Source: Lachnospiraceae bacterium
Lineage (GTDB): Bacteria; Bacillota; Clostridia; Lachnospirales; Bianqueaceae
Direction: 5' to 3'
Length of the DNA: 38,549 bases
NCBI GenBank assembly: GCA_021442595.1
Contig: JABUST010000105.1
Span: forward strand, 1 to 38,549
The notes under the pieces were generated by a model. That model had not been told where the DNA came from. It did no database searches and worked only from the letters and a program-made list of their open reading frames with translations. The position numbers were made by a program, and so were the translations under genes. The stretch's first letter is position 1. Every line of letters begins with the position of its first letter. Shown here in pieces: positions 1-8,434 of the stretch.

Positions 1-74
1 TCCCGAGTGGCCAAAGGGGACAGACTGTAAATCTGCTGGCAATGCCTTCAGTGGTTCGAATCCACTTTCCCCCA
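1..74 (+). tRNA. tRNA-Tyr (anticodon GTA), 5' end cut by window
   Basis: The first bases are the D-arm of a tRNA; the acceptor 5' strand and about eight nucleotides are outside the window. The anticodon GTA sits at 27-29 in the usual loop, followed by a long class II variable arm (about 35-49) as expected for bacterial tRNA-Tyr. The T-arm is 50-66 with TTCGAAT loop, and the acceptor 3' strand TTCCCCC is 67-73 with A74 as discriminator. The bases after it (CTCCA) are not a clean CCA, so CCA may not be encoded. Confidence 0.93.
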
Positions 75-103
75 CTCCAGCCGTAAGGCTGTTGACTAAA
101 TAT

Positions 104-176
<73 letters not shown>

Positions 177-184
177 CTCAAATT

Positions 185-209
185 AAACCGCTTTTATAGC
201 GGTTTTTTT
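185..209 (+). terminator. Rho-independent terminator of the tRNA operon
   Basis: A 7-bp stem (AAACCGC 185-191 with GCGGTTT 199-205) closes a 7-nt loop and runs into a seven-T tract (203-209). It directly follows the initiator tRNA. Confidence 0.92.
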
Positions 210-245
210 GTATAAAATAGCACAAACGTTCATTCAAAATTGTAT

Positions 246-251
246 TATAAT
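246..251 (+). promoter_or_regulatory. -10 box upstream of small peptide gene
   Basis: TATAAT at 246-251 lies 45 bp before the ATG of the 39-residue ORF and just after the tRNA terminator. No good -35 hexamer is visible at the expected distance, so only the -10 is supported. Confidence 0.5.
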
Positions 252-295
252 ACGTATAGATGAATTCAATCTCTTCTTTATAGGAGGACTACACT

Positions 296-415
296 ATGAT
301 GCTTCTTGAAGCAACCCTTGCAACTAACCTTTGGTTTCTTATTCCTGTTGTCGTGATTGGTGGTATTGTAGCATTGATCAATTTTTTCAACAAGAAGAAC
401 GAAAAGAAGAAATAA
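296..415 (+). CDS. 39-aa single-pass membrane peptide
   Basis: A short gene of 39 codons starting MMLLEATLATNLW. It begins with an acidic/polar N-terminus, has one hydrophobic segment at about residues 12-31 (WFLIPVVVIGGIVALINFF), and ends in a lysine-rich tail (NKKNEKKK), giving a predicted N-out/C-in single-pass topology. Support for it being real: a perfect AGGAGG at 282-287 with 8-nt spacing, a TATAAT upstream at 246, its own terminator at 450-476, and isolation between terminators. I do not recognise a family. The shape resembles small membrane regulators or the hydrophobic peptides of type I toxin families, but no antitoxin RNA is evident. A second ATG directly follows the first. Confidence 0.75.
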   Translation: MMLLEATLATNLWFLIPVVVIGGIVALINFFNKKNEKKK

Positions 416-449
416 GACAGGCAGCACCACCAGCATCCTTTTCATTAAG

Positions 450-476
450 AGACAGGTTTCATACCTGTCTTTTTAT
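450..476 (+). terminator. terminator after small peptide gene
   Basis: An 8-bp perfect stem (AGACAGGT 450-457 / ACCTGTCT 463-470), 5-nt loop, then TTTTTATTTT. Confidence 0.9.
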
Positions 477-502
477 TTTCTCATAATTTGCTTTACAGCC
501 TG

Positions 503-511
503 TGTTATAAT
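503..511 (+). promoter_or_regulatory. extended -10 promoter of TauE/SafE gene
   Basis: TGT-TATAAT at 503-511 is a TGn-extended -10. It lies inside the N-terminal extension of the longest ORF, so translation must start downstream, at 551. Confidence 0.7.
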
Positions 512-550
512 GGGTTTGCTTTTATCCTTTCTGTTTTGGGAGGCTTCATC

Positions 551-1348
551 ATGGATCTATGGATCTATCCCGCATTTTTCATTATCAGTCTTCTGGCGTC
601 CATCATAGGTGCTATTTGCGGCATCGGCGGTGGAGTCATCATTAAGCCTACGCTTGACCTTTTTGGGGTGGCAAGTGTTAAGACGATCAGCTTTCTCAGT
701 GGCTGCACAGTCCTTTCCATGAGCTGCTACAGTGTTGTGAAAGGCATCCTCTCCAAAGAACAGAAAATAGACATGAAGGTGGATATGCCTTTGGCCATCG
801 GAGCTGTGGTGGGCGGTATTGCCGGCAAGAAGCTATTTACATATTGCGTCTCTGTTTTTCCAAATGCAGACCGTGTAGGAGCCATTCAGGCGGTCTGTCT
901 GGGATTTGTGACCCTCGGAACGCTGCTTTATACTATCTTTAAGAACAAGATCACCGGAAAGCATGTCACCTCTCCTGTTGTGGGTATATTTCTCGGTCTT
1001 GCTCTGGGCATCATGTCAAGTTTTCTCGGCATCGGCGGCGGTCCTATCAATCTGGTGGTGCTTTTCTATTTTTACAGCATGGAGACGAAGAAGGCAGCCC
1101 GGAGCAGTCTGTATGTGATCCTCTTCTCTCAGGCTGCGAGCTTTATCATCACTCTGGTGGAGAAGAGTGTTCCGGAGTTTGATTGGATCTGCCTGCTGGT
1201 CATGGTGATCGGTGGTATCGGTGGCGGCGTACTTGGAAGAAAGATCAACAAGAAGATCCCCGGGTCCACTGTGGACAAACTGTTTATGGGATTGATGGGC
1301 GTCATCATCTTGATCTGTGTGTATAATGCCATTAGGTTCTCTGTCTGA
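551..1348 (+). CDS. TauE/SafE family membrane permease
   Basis: A 265-residue polytopic membrane protein of the TauE/SafE family, whose members export sulfite, sulfoacetate or related organosulfur anions; the substrate cannot be told from sequence. The fold is two homologous halves, each opening with the family's glycine-rich loop: GICGIGGGVIIKP near residue 20 and GIGGGPINL near residue 160. About eight hydrophobic segments are visible, and the length fits the family (about 250-270). The start at ATG 551 has GGGAGG at 538-543 with 7-nt spacing; the longer ORF from 488 is rejected because it would contain the promoter. It is monocistronic as far as can be seen, since the next gene has its own promoter 60 bp downstream. 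Confidence 0.9.
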   Translation: MDLWIYPAFFIISLLASIIGAICGIGGGVIIKPTLDLFGVASVKTISFLSGCTVLSMSCYSVVKGILSKEQKIDMKVDMPLAIGAVVGGIAGKKLFTYCVSVFPNADRVGAIQAVCLGFVTLGTLLYTIFKNKITGKHVTSPVVGIFLGLALGIMSSFLGIGGGPINLVVLFYFYSMETKKAARSSLYVILFSQAASFIITLVEKSVPEFDWICLLVMVIGGIGGGVLGRKINKKIPGSTVDKLFMGLMGVIILICVYNAIRFSV

Positions 1349-1403
1349 TGCAGGGAGTGGATCCATCCGTGTATTGGATACGAATACATGGTAAATATGC
1401 GGC

Positions 1404-1433
1404 TTGGAACAGGATATCTGAACATGGTATAAG
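1404..1433 (+). promoter_or_regulatory. promoter of serine hydrolase gene
   Basis: TTGGAA (1404-1409), an 18-bp spacer and TATAAG (1428-1433) preceded by TGG (extended -10). Confidence 0.6.
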
Positions 1434-1485
1434 GCGCAGAGGATACGAAATACAGATTCTTTATTTTTAGATTTGGAGCCGAAGA

Positions 1486-2448
1486 ATGAACCAGGAGATA
1501 CAAAATATCATAGAAGGCTTTGACGGCGTCATGGCTCTTTCCTTTATTCGAAAGGACGGAACTGTCCTGGAAGAGTGTAACAGCAGCCTTCCTCTAAGCA
1601 TTGCCAGCGTGGGGAAGCTGTTTATACTGGGGACCTTGCTGGAAAAGTGCCAGAAGGAGCCTGAGCAGTATTCTCTTCACCACAGAATCACTCTGGGCAG
1701 GGAAGACCAGGTGGGAGGCTCAGGTCTGCTGCAGTATCTGTCGGAAGGTCTTGAGATGACAATCAGGGATCTTGTGGTGATGATGATGATCGTCAGTGAT
1801 AATGTAGGAACCAATCAGATCCTGGCATACATAGGAGATCCTGAAGGTGTCTGTAATCATCGGGAGGAAAACACGGATGACAATGAGGGCGTAAGTCCCG
1901 AACCATTGTATCGTCTTGGAGACAGGATACAGGGGAAGCGGGGCCTTTGGTACCGGGAGGCCTCCCAAAAGGGAGCGGAGGCAGTCAAAAAGCATCTGAG
2001 TTCGCTGGGGATTATGAATTCAGGAGTCCTTCGCCGCATTGCTGTGACAGACGATGAGTTAGAAGGAGGCTTTGCACTGGGCTGTACCGACGAGATGACA
2101 GCTTACCTCGTGGCCATAGAGAACGGAAAGGTGCTGGATGAAGCTTATCTGGCTGTGTTTAATGAGATTCTGAAGGACCAGCAGTTCAAAAACATGCTTC
2201 TTCGGCATATGAAGCTTGCGGATTTTACGGAAGAGGAGCTTCCGGGTCTGCTGCAGGCGGGTTCCAAGACAGGATACGATGGTGACCGCAGGGCGGACTG
2301 CGGTTGGATCTGCACAGAGTCCGGAGAGATGTATCTCTACGCCATCATTGCCAATGGGGGCCGGGATACCCGGTACTCCATGGATAACGAGGCGGAGATG
2401 GCCATGGCCGCCATCGGAAGAATTTTGGAGAGAGAGTACCTGACTTAA
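1486..2448 (+). CDS. class A beta-lactamase-like serine hydrolase
   Basis: A 320-residue protein of the serine beta-lactamase/DD-peptidase superfamily. The class A motifs are in order: S-x-x-K as SVGK at about residues 41-44, S-D-N as SDNVGTN near 105, and K-T-G as KTGYDG near 262. No signal peptide or lipobox precedes the catalytic domain, so the product is probably cytoplasmic or non-classically located, which argues against a periplasm-type beta-lactamase. An insertion of about 45 polar residues (residues 120-165) between the SDN and Glu166 regions is longer than in true class A enzymes, and no clear omega-loop ExxxN is visible. A peptidase/esterase-like role is as likely as beta-lactam hydrolysis. 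The start has GGAG at 1475-1478. Confidence 0.8.
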   Translation: MNQEIQNIIEGFDGVMALSFIRKDGTVLEECNSSLPLSIASVGKLFILGTLLEKCQKEPEQYSLHHRITLGREDQVGGSGLLQYLSEGLEMTIRDLVVMMMIVSDNVGTNQILAYIGDPEGVCNHREENTDDNEGVSPEPLYRLGDRIQGKRGLWYREASQKGAEAVKKHLSSLGIMNSGVLRRIAVTDDELEGGFALGCTDEMTAYLVAIENGKVLDEAYLAVFNEILKDQQFKNMLLRHMKLADFTEEELPGLLQAGSKTGYDGDRRADCGWICTESGEMYLYAIIANGGRDTRYSMDNEAEMAMAAIGRILEREYLT

Positions 2449-2572
2449 GGAGGATCACAAGTCGGTCTGAGAGAAGGCAGGAGCCCCGTGGAGAGAAGAA
2501 AATCGTCCGGTGAGGATAAGCAGGTAGAGTGAGACTCTCCGACCAGGAGAGCCGGGGGAAGGTATCCGGCAG

Positions 2573-2601
2573 TTCACTTCAAAGGGAGATTATGTTACAA
2601 T
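2573..2601 (+). promoter_or_regulatory. promoter of FakA-like/nagB/methyltransferase run
   Basis: TTCACT (2573-2578), a 17-bp spacer and TACAAT (2596-2601), with TGT before the -10. It precedes a co-oriented run of three genes. Confidence 0.65.
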
Positions 2602-2660
2602 GAGATAAGCCCTGCGGGGCAAATATGAATGACAAAGGGAAAGACCCAAGGAGGAAGATC

Positions 2661-2930
2661 ATGGCATTACCGGAACAGACACTTGAATTTCGTTATGATA
2701 CCCAGCTTCTCATTGAGGGAGAGGACCTGGATGAGGATGATATCTTTGACTATATTTCCCAGCATTTTGCGGGGGACTGCTTGTTGGCAGTGGGTGACGA
2801 GGATCTGATCAAGATCCATTATCATACCAATGAACCCTGGCAGGTGTTGAAGTACTGCCGCAGTCTGGGTGAGATCTATGACATCGTGGTGGAAGATATG
2901 GACCGACAGGCCAGAGGGCTTCACGGTTGA
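2661..2930 (+). CDS. stand-alone FakA (YloV) middle-domain-like protein
   Basis: An 89-residue acidic protein. The stretch GDCLLAVGDEDLIKIHYHTN followed by WQVLKYCRSLGEIYDIVVEDM matches, by eye, the part of FakA/YloV (fatty-acid kinase subunit, also called DAK2-fusion) that reads GDSxVVVGDxxxxKVHVHTN in the full-length protein. Here that domain is free, without the N-terminal DhaL kinase domain and without the C-terminal DegV-binding part. Small clostridial proteins of this kind are sometimes labelled 'kinase to dihydroxyacetone kinase'. It has no kinase motif, so a regulatory or partner role is inferred. The start at 2661 has AAGGAGG at 2648-2654; the in-frame upstream ATG at 2625 lacks a site. 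Confidence 0.75.
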   Translation: MALPEQTLEFRYDTQLLIEGEDLDEDDIFDYISQHFAGDCLLAVGDEDLIKIHYHTNEPWQVLKYCRSLGEIYDIVVEDMDRQARGLHG

Positions 2931-3039
2931 GGAGTCAATTAATGTGGATCCGCTAAAGTGAAATTTACTGAAGCGGCTTCTGCCGGGATGGGCTCCGCTA
3001 ATATAGAACACTGAAGGAAGGTCATTGGAGGACAAGGGT

Positions 3040-3819
3040 ATGCTGACACAGGGAAAGGCAGGAAATCTGCAGGTTGAGATCTATGAGAGCCGGCTTGCCA
3101 TGGGTGTAAAGGCGGCTCAGGATGCAGTTAAGGCCCTGAAGGAAGTCATAGAAAAAAAGGGAACGGTGAACGTGATCTTCGCTGCTGCACCCTCCCAGAA
3201 TGAGTTTCTTGCGGCGCTTTCGGCCTCCGATGTGGAGTGGAGCAAGGTCCATGCCTTTCACATGGATGAGTACATCGGTCTTCCGGAGGATGCGCCTCAG
3301 GGATTCGGAAATTTCCTGCGCAGGGCAATCTTTGATAAGGTTCCTTTTGCCTCTGTGGATTATCTGAGAGGCGGGGCCGAGGACATTGAGGCAGAGAGAC
3401 TGCGCTACAGCCATATGCTGGAAGAGAATCCGGTGGATCTGGTATTTATGGGCATCGGAGAGAATGGTCACATTGCTTTCAACGATCCCGCAGTTGCCCA
3501 CTTTGATGATCAGAATCTGGTCAGCGTGGTGGAGCTGGATGAGCGGTGCCGCAATCAACAGGTACACGACGGATGTTTTGAGAAACTGGAACAGGTACCG
3601 ACCCATGCACTCACCCTGACGGTTCCGGCCCTCTTCAGGGCTGAGAAGCTGTTTTGTATGGTACCGGCCGCCACGAAAGCGGAGGCGGTAGAGAAAACGG
3701 TTCTGGGAGAGATCCGGGAGATGGTACCTGCCACCGTTATGAGACTGCACAAAAATGCCATACTGTATGTTGATCCGGACAGCGGGAAAGAGCTGCTGGA
3801 GGCAGGTTTTGGAGAATAA
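3040..3819 (+). CDS. nagB: glucosamine-6-phosphate deaminase family protein (NagB-like)
   Basis: A 259-residue protein of the NagB family, which converts glucosamine-6-phosphate to fructose-6-phosphate and ammonia in amino-sugar catabolism. Visible signatures are HMDEYIGL near residue 75 and the family hallmark MGIGENGHIAFNDP near 140-153. The usual phosphate-binding GTGSTP near the N-terminus is replaced by FAAAPSQNEF, a subgroup feature of NagB paralogs whose activity is less certain. The start at ATG 3040 follows GGAGG (3027-3031, 8-nt spacing); TTG at 3025 is the alternative. It sits between the FakA-like gene and the methyltransferase gene (5 bp gap), so it is probably cotranscribed with the latter. 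Confidence 0.85.
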   Translation: MLTQGKAGNLQVEIYESRLAMGVKAAQDAVKALKEVIEKKGTVNVIFAAAPSQNEFLAALSASDVEWSKVHAFHMDEYIGLPEDAPQGFGNFLRRAIFDKVPFASVDYLRGGAEDIEAERLRYSHMLEENPVDLVFMGIGENGHIAFNDPAVAHFDDQNLVSVVELDERCRNQQVHDGCFEKLEQVPTHALTLTVPALFRAEKLFCMVPAATKAEAVEKTVLGEIREMVPATVMRLHKNAILYVDPDSGKELLEAGFGE

Positions 3820-3824
3820 GGTAA

Positions 3825-5477
3825 ATGAATGCAGATGAAATCAGGAAACTCCTGCTGGAGCCCAACGGACCGGAACGATTCGTCCGGGAGAGCAAGGAAC
3901 TGAAGGAGGATCTGACAAAAGTGCTGGACCTTGTGTCCGGCATTTCTGTTATAGAGGAGAAGGGTCTGGAGGCAGCGGCACTTGCCTGTCTGATCAGGGC
4001 AGGAAAGCAGACGGCGGCCAATCGGCAGATCCGCAATGGCCTGGATAAGGACCGGCTGAGAGAAATGCTGGATAGCCCGGAGCCTAAAGTCAGAAAGAAT
4101 TGTGCCCGTCTGGTTGGCACATTGCAGCTTACGGAGCTGGATGAGGCTGTGGTCAATGCTCTGGAGAAAGAGCAGTCCTTTATGGTAAGGCCATCCATGG
4201 TTCTCTCACTTGGGGCTCTGGGCACTACGGCAGCGAAGCGAGCTCTGGAAGCTCACAGAATTCCGCAGCCGGACGATGATAGTCAGAGAAAGCATCTGGA
4301 AGAAGAGGCAGAGGCCCTGAGAAAGGCTTTGGAGAATGTCCGAGCCCATGCTGAGCCGGGAGAAGAGGGGGAGGAGGCAAAGCCATCTCTGACTTTTACC
4401 GGTCTGAAGAATCGACATGGAAAGGTGAGGGTGGAGCTTCGAACGGAAAGGGGCTTTGAGGAGGCGCTGGCAGGAGAGATCCGCATGCGCCGGGCAGCGG
4501 AAAGGATCGTCTCTGTAAGGCCAGGCTGCGTATTGGTGGAGGAACCCCTGGAGGATGCCCTCCTCAGAGTCCGTTCCTGCAAGGAATGGCTGATCCCTAT
4601 GGGGGTCTATGGAGGAACCTCCGGAGAAGATGGCGCTATTGAGATCGCCCGCAGAGCTTCTGAGATAGTGCAGGATATGCATAAGGAAGCACCCCCTTAC
4701 CGGTTCCGGCTGGAAACAGGAACCAGAGAAGGTACGGCGGCCATGGCAAGAAAGATCATGGAGGCTTCCGGAGGCACCTTGATCAATTCTCCCGGGAACT
4801 ATCAGGTGGAGATCAGAGTGAGAAAGCAGGCTGACGGAAAAGGCTTGCGGGCATGGCTGAAGACCTTCACCATCAAGGATGAGCGATTCTTCTACAGAAA
4901 GCAGGCCATATCCGCCTCCATCCACCCGGCAGGTGCTGCAGGTCTGATGCAGATGGTGCTGCAGGCGGGAAAAGAATTAGGCACAGAACTGTGCCGCGAG
5001 GGTGGCGTGATCATGGATCCCTGCTGCGGAAGCGGTACGCTTCTCATGGAGAGGGCGATGCTGCCCCGGAAGAAGCCCGCTGCCATGCTGGGAGTGGATA
5101 TCTCGGAGATAGCCCTGAAAGCGGCGGAGACTAACATACAGGCAGGGAAAGATGTCCTGAAGGGCATGAAAGTAAAGCTGGTAAAGGGCGACCTAAAGGA
5201 ATTGAGACTTCAGGGGCAGATCAGCGAGGTCTATGCCAACCTGCCCTTTGGAAACCGGGTCGGCAGCCACAAGGAAAACCGGGTTCTTTACAGGAGTCTC
5301 TTTGACCAGCTTCCTATATGGCTCAGAGAAGAGGGAATCGCCGTACTGTATTCCATGGAAGGAAAGCTGCTGACAGAAGAAGCAAAACGCTGCAAGGACA
5401 CGCTGCAGCTGCTTCATGTCCACAGAGTAGAGGCGGGAGGGCTGGAGCCCACCGTCATCATTTTAAAAAAGAAATAA
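3825..5477 (+). CDS. HEAT-repeat/THUMP RNA guanine methyltransferase
   Basis: A 550-residue protein in three parts. Residues about 1-165 are alpha-helical repeats (for example AAALACLIRAG, VRKNCARLVGTLQ, VRPSMVLSLGALG) that look like HEAT repeats. Residues about 190-350 fit a THUMP-like RNA-binding region (YRFRLETGTREG). Residues about 370-545 are a UPF0020/Trm14-type Rossmann methyltransferase: SAM motif DPCCGSGTLLMERA near 400, GVDIS as motif II, and catalytic ANLPFGNRVGS near 465. NLPFG instead of NPPY is the form known from the archaeal/eukaryotic Trm14/THUMPD3 type that makes m2G in tRNA, so tRNA G-N2 methylation is the inferred reaction. The 5-bp gap after nagB implies cotranscription; a bidirectional terminator follows. 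Confidence 0.85.
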   Translation: MNADEIRKLLLEPNGPERFVRESKELKEDLTKVLDLVSGISVIEEKGLEAAALACLIRAGKQTAANRQIRNGLDKDRLREMLDSPEPKVRKNCARLVGTLQLTELDEAVVNALEKEQSFMVRPSMVLSLGALGTTAAKRALEAHRIPQPDDDSQRKHLEEEAEALRKALENVRAHAEPGEEGEEAKPSLTFTGLKNRHGKVRVELRTERGFEEALAGEIRMRRAAERIVSVRPGCVLVEEPLEDALLRVRSCKEWLIPMGVYGGTSGEDGAIEIARRASEIVQDMHKEAPPYRFRLETGTREGTAAMARKIMEASGGTLINSPGNYQVEIRVRKQADGKGLRAWLKTFTIKDERFFYRKQAISASIHPAGAAGLMQMVLQAGKELGTELCREGGVIMDPCCGSGTLLMERAMLPRKKPAAMLGVDISEIALKAAETNIQAGKDVLKGMKVKLVKGDLKELRLQGQISEVYANLPFGNRVGSHKENRVLYRSLFDQLPIWLREEGIAVLYSMEGKLLTEEAKRCKDTLQLLHVHRVEAGGLEPTVIILKKK

Positions 5478-5480
5478 AAA

Positions 5481-5524
5481 AAGCATCCGCGGACGGTATT
5501 TTGAGTAATCGTCTGCGGATGCTT
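5481..5524. terminator. bidirectional terminator between convergent genes
   Basis: A 14-bp stem with one G-T pair (5481-5494 with 5511-5524). It has T-rich sequence after the 3' arm on the plus strand and an A-run (5474-5482) that serves as T-run on the minus strand. It separates the methyltransferase from the PBP gene. Confidence 0.85.
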
Positions 5525-5603
5525 TTGTGCTTTTGCTTGACAGGGCAAGAATACTTCACAACAGCTGCTGTAAGGTTAAGCTATACTGAAGCAGATGCCC
5601 GGT

Positions 5604-8333
5604 TTACGGAGTCTTCGGTGCCTCTGAGGTCTCGGAGCTTTCTTCCTCCGCCTTCTTCTCGGAAGTGTGAATGTGGCACTCCCCAAAGTAGGTGGGAGTA
5701 TAGCTGCCCGTTTCCATGCAGATGGAGGAAGGATCAAAACCATTGATGGAAGCGATGATGCCGCCGGCATACTTCCAGGGATATGCACAGTAGGGGAAGT
5801 CCTCGATTTTATACAGGTTACCCGCCGTAATCTCAGCGATCTCATCATCAAAACGAATCAGGAATACGCGCTTTTCCGTGTCTGTGCAGTAGGGCGTGGC
5901 AATCTGGCCGCTTTCCTTACATACAGACAGCTCGATGTGGCGGTTGCAGGAACCTTGAGGCATGCTGTTCCAGTCACAGATATCCGAATTCACACGGGAG
6001 CCGCGCTGATCCCGTTCGCAGTAAGGACCGGCATACAGACCGGAGTCCAGACAGGTGCTGACCCAGGTGATCCCCTCCGGGGCATCATGCCAGTAGGAGA
6101 TGGTCTCCAGAGGCTCATGGACCCGGCCCATGATGACCCGCCACAGGTCCTTATGGGCGCTGTAGCTCAGCAGGTATGCGCCATTGGGATCAATGCTGGA
6201 ATGTCCGAGACTTTCATAATAGATCTCGGGATAGGTCACATAGTCGAAACCGGACTGAATGGCGCAGGTGTAGTAGTTGGTATACCCCACGAAGGCATAA
6301 TCATTGGCATCGGAAGTGGTACCGGTCTTACCTGCGGTATATTGATAATAATCGAAATTGCAGGCGGTGGCGGAGCCTTCATTGGCGCCGGTGATGTTGT
6401 CACGCATCATGTCCGTCAGCAGATAAGCGGTGGTCTCCTTGATGACGCGATGTGTCTCGGGGACATTCTCAAAGAGCACATTGCCGTTGGTATCTGTGAT
6501 CTTTGTATACAGCGTAGGCTCAATGTAGACGCCGTCATTGGCAATGGCGGCATAGGCTGCAGTCAGCTCATAGTTCTTGACAGAGCCGCTGCCCAGACAG
6601 AGGGAACCTACCATGTCTGTGAGGCCGTCCTCATCGGGCTCCCGGCGCAGGGTACTGATGCCGTAGCTTTCTACATAATCAAAGTTGGTTTCCACGCCCA
6701 CAGCTCGCATAAACTTAGAGGTAACGATATTCTCGGAGTTGGCGATGCCCCGGCGCATGGTCTGGAAGCCCAGGAACTTGGAGGTGCCCCACCAGTTGCC
6801 GGGAATCCAGTCATCCCACTGCATATAGCTGTCATCCATGGTAGCACCGGGATAGAAACCGCCCACATCCAAAGCTGCGGAGTAGGAGGCCAGGATCTTG
6901 AAGGTGGAACCGGGCTGTCTGGTGGAGTCCATGGCCCTGTTGATGGACAGATTGGCGGTCTTCTTGCCGCGGCCCCCCGCCATGGCTACAATATGACCAT
7001 TATGCTGGTCAATGATGGTCATGGAGTACTGGGGCTCCTCCGTGATGGTGATGTTCTCCACATAATCCACACCCTTTACCATGTCGGGGGTCACATGCTT
7101 GTCACGGTATTCACCGGCAGCCAGACGGCATTCCTCCTCGGAATAGAACAGACCGTAGGTGTAGAAATTCTCGGTTATATTTCTGTCCTTCTCATCATAG
7201 ATGGTCAGGGCATAGCTCAGTTCATAATAAGTCTCATCCTGAAACAGATCCCCCCGGGAAAATTCATCATCGATGATGCCCTGAATACGGGAGTCCTGAG
7301 TGATGTAGATGGTGATTCCGCCGTGATATACCATGTTGTAGGCATCGTTGGAGGAAAGACCAAGCTTTTCCACCAGATCGTCCTGTACAGCGGAGATGGT
7401 GCTGTCTACGAAATAGGAATAGACATCGTTGCTGTCGTCAGCCTCGTAGGCGGCATTGTGGGCCCGGATCTGTACCAGAACCGGCTCGCTCTTGGCGGCC
7501 TGGTATTCCTCATCCGTCAGATAACCATTGGCCAGCATGGCATCCAGAACCACCAGCTGACGCTTGCGGGCAGCACCATTGTAGTTCACCAGAGGGTCAA
7601 AGGCAGAGGGTGCATTGAAAAGACCCGCCAGAAGGGCGCATTCACCGGTGGTGAGTTCACCTACATGCTTGCCGAAATAGCGCAGAGAGGCAGTTTCCAC
7701 ACCATAGCAGCTGTTGCCAAGGTAATTGTAATTCAGGTAGGACTCCAGAATCAGTTCCTTGGTGCGTTCCTTGCCGTATTCCTTGGACATCATGTCTTCC
7801 AGAGTCAGAGCCAGATACCATTCCTGGATCTTACGCTTCAGGTTCTGATCGGGGGTCAGCACCAGCTTTTTGATCATCTGCTGGGTGATGGTGGAACCGC
7901 CCTGGGAAGCGCTGTTGGACTTGATGACAGACACACCGGCACGGAGAATGCCCTCCAGATCGATGCCGTCGTGCTCAAAGAAACGTTTATCTTCAACAGC
8001 CACCAGTGCGTGGATCAGGTCCTGAGGCATGTTTTCGATGGCTACAGAGGTACGCTGCTCGGCGGTATATATCTCCGTGATGAGATTACCGTCCTGATCC
8101 ACGATGCGGGAGGTCTCCCCGGAAATGGCAAGGGCATCCAGCGTGATCTCAGGAACGCCGTCCATCAGACCCATGAAGGTCCCCAGCAGCACTCCGGCCA
8201 GGGCAAAGCACCCTGCCAGAAAACCCACGCAGGCAATGCGGATGGCATACAGCCAAACCTTGGAATACAGCTTATCACCGTAATTTCCCCTCAGCAGGCG
8301 CCGGTTATTATTTTCCCGTTTGGAATAGTTCAT
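5604..8333 (-). CDS. class A penicillin-binding protein (PBP1A family)
   Basis: A 909-residue bifunctional peptidoglycan synthase: the glycosyltransferase polymerises lipid II and the transpeptidase cross-links stems, outside the membrane. A basic cytoplasmic tail and one membrane anchor (about residues 28-54) are followed by the GT51 domain with EDKRFFEHDGID, GGSTITQQMIKK and RKIQEWYLA (about residues 110-190). The transpeptidase domain has S-x-x-K as STFK near 476, SEN near 530 and KTGTT near 667. The C-terminal 150 residues carry paired cysteines (for example CKESGQIATPYC), common in clostridial PBP1. The start has GAGGAAAG before ATG, and a TTGAAA-17-TATAAT promoter at 8435-8463. It is divergent from the LCP gene, so both neighbours act in wall assembly. 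Confidence 0.96.
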   Translation of the reverse strand: MNYSKRENNNRRLLRGNYGDKLYSKVWLYAIRIACVGFLAGCFALAGVLLGTFMGLMDGVPEITLDALAISGETSRIVDQDGNLITEIYTAEQRTSVAIENMPQDLIHALVAVEDKRFFEHDGIDLEGILRAGVSVIKSNSASQGGSTITQQMIKKLVLTPDQNLKRKIQEWYLALTLEDMMSKEYGKERTKELILESYLNYNYLGNSCYGVETASLRYFGKHVGELTTGECALLAGLFNAPSAFDPLVNYNGAARKRQLVVLDAMLANGYLTDEEYQAAKSEPVLVQIRAHNAAYEADDSNDVYSYFVDSTISAVQDDLVEKLGLSSNDAYNMVYHGGITIYITQDSRIQGIIDDEFSRGDLFQDETYYELSYALTIYDEKDRNITENFYTYGLFYSEEECRLAAGEYRDKHVTPDMVKGVDYVENITITEEPQYSMTIIDQHNGHIVAMAGGRGKKTANLSINRAMDSTRQPGSTFKILASYSAALDVGGFYPGATMDDSYMQWDDWIPGNWWGTSKFLGFQTMRRGIANSENIVTSKFMRAVGVETNFDYVESYGISTLRREPDEDGLTDMVGSLCLGSGSVKNYELTAAYAAIANDGVYIEPTLYTKITDTNGNVLFENVPETHRVIKETTAYLLTDMMRDNITGANEGSATACNFDYYQYTAGKTGTTSDANDYAFVGYTNYYTCAIQSGFDYVTYPEIYYESLGHSSIDPNGAYLLSYSAHKDLWRVIMGRVHEPLETISYWHDAPEGITWVSTCLDSGLYAGPYCERDQRGSRVNSDICDWNSMPQGSCNRHIELSVCKESGQIATPYCTDTEKRVFLIRFDDEIAEITAGNLYKIEDFPYCAYPWKYAGGIIASINGFDPSSICMETGSYTPTYFGECHIHTSEKKAEEESSETSEAPKTP

Positions 8334-8434
8334 ATCTTTCCTCGTTTGTTTATTGGCATTGAAAGAAGACCCTGTGATGAAGGCGGCCTGCCCGAAGTGA
8401 AGGGAGACCGGACAACAATAAGGGAATTTAATGA

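Noticed and set aside
1016-1503. Minus-strand ORFs opposite the TauE gene
   Set aside because: Shadows of a gene with clear family motifs; no ribosome sites.
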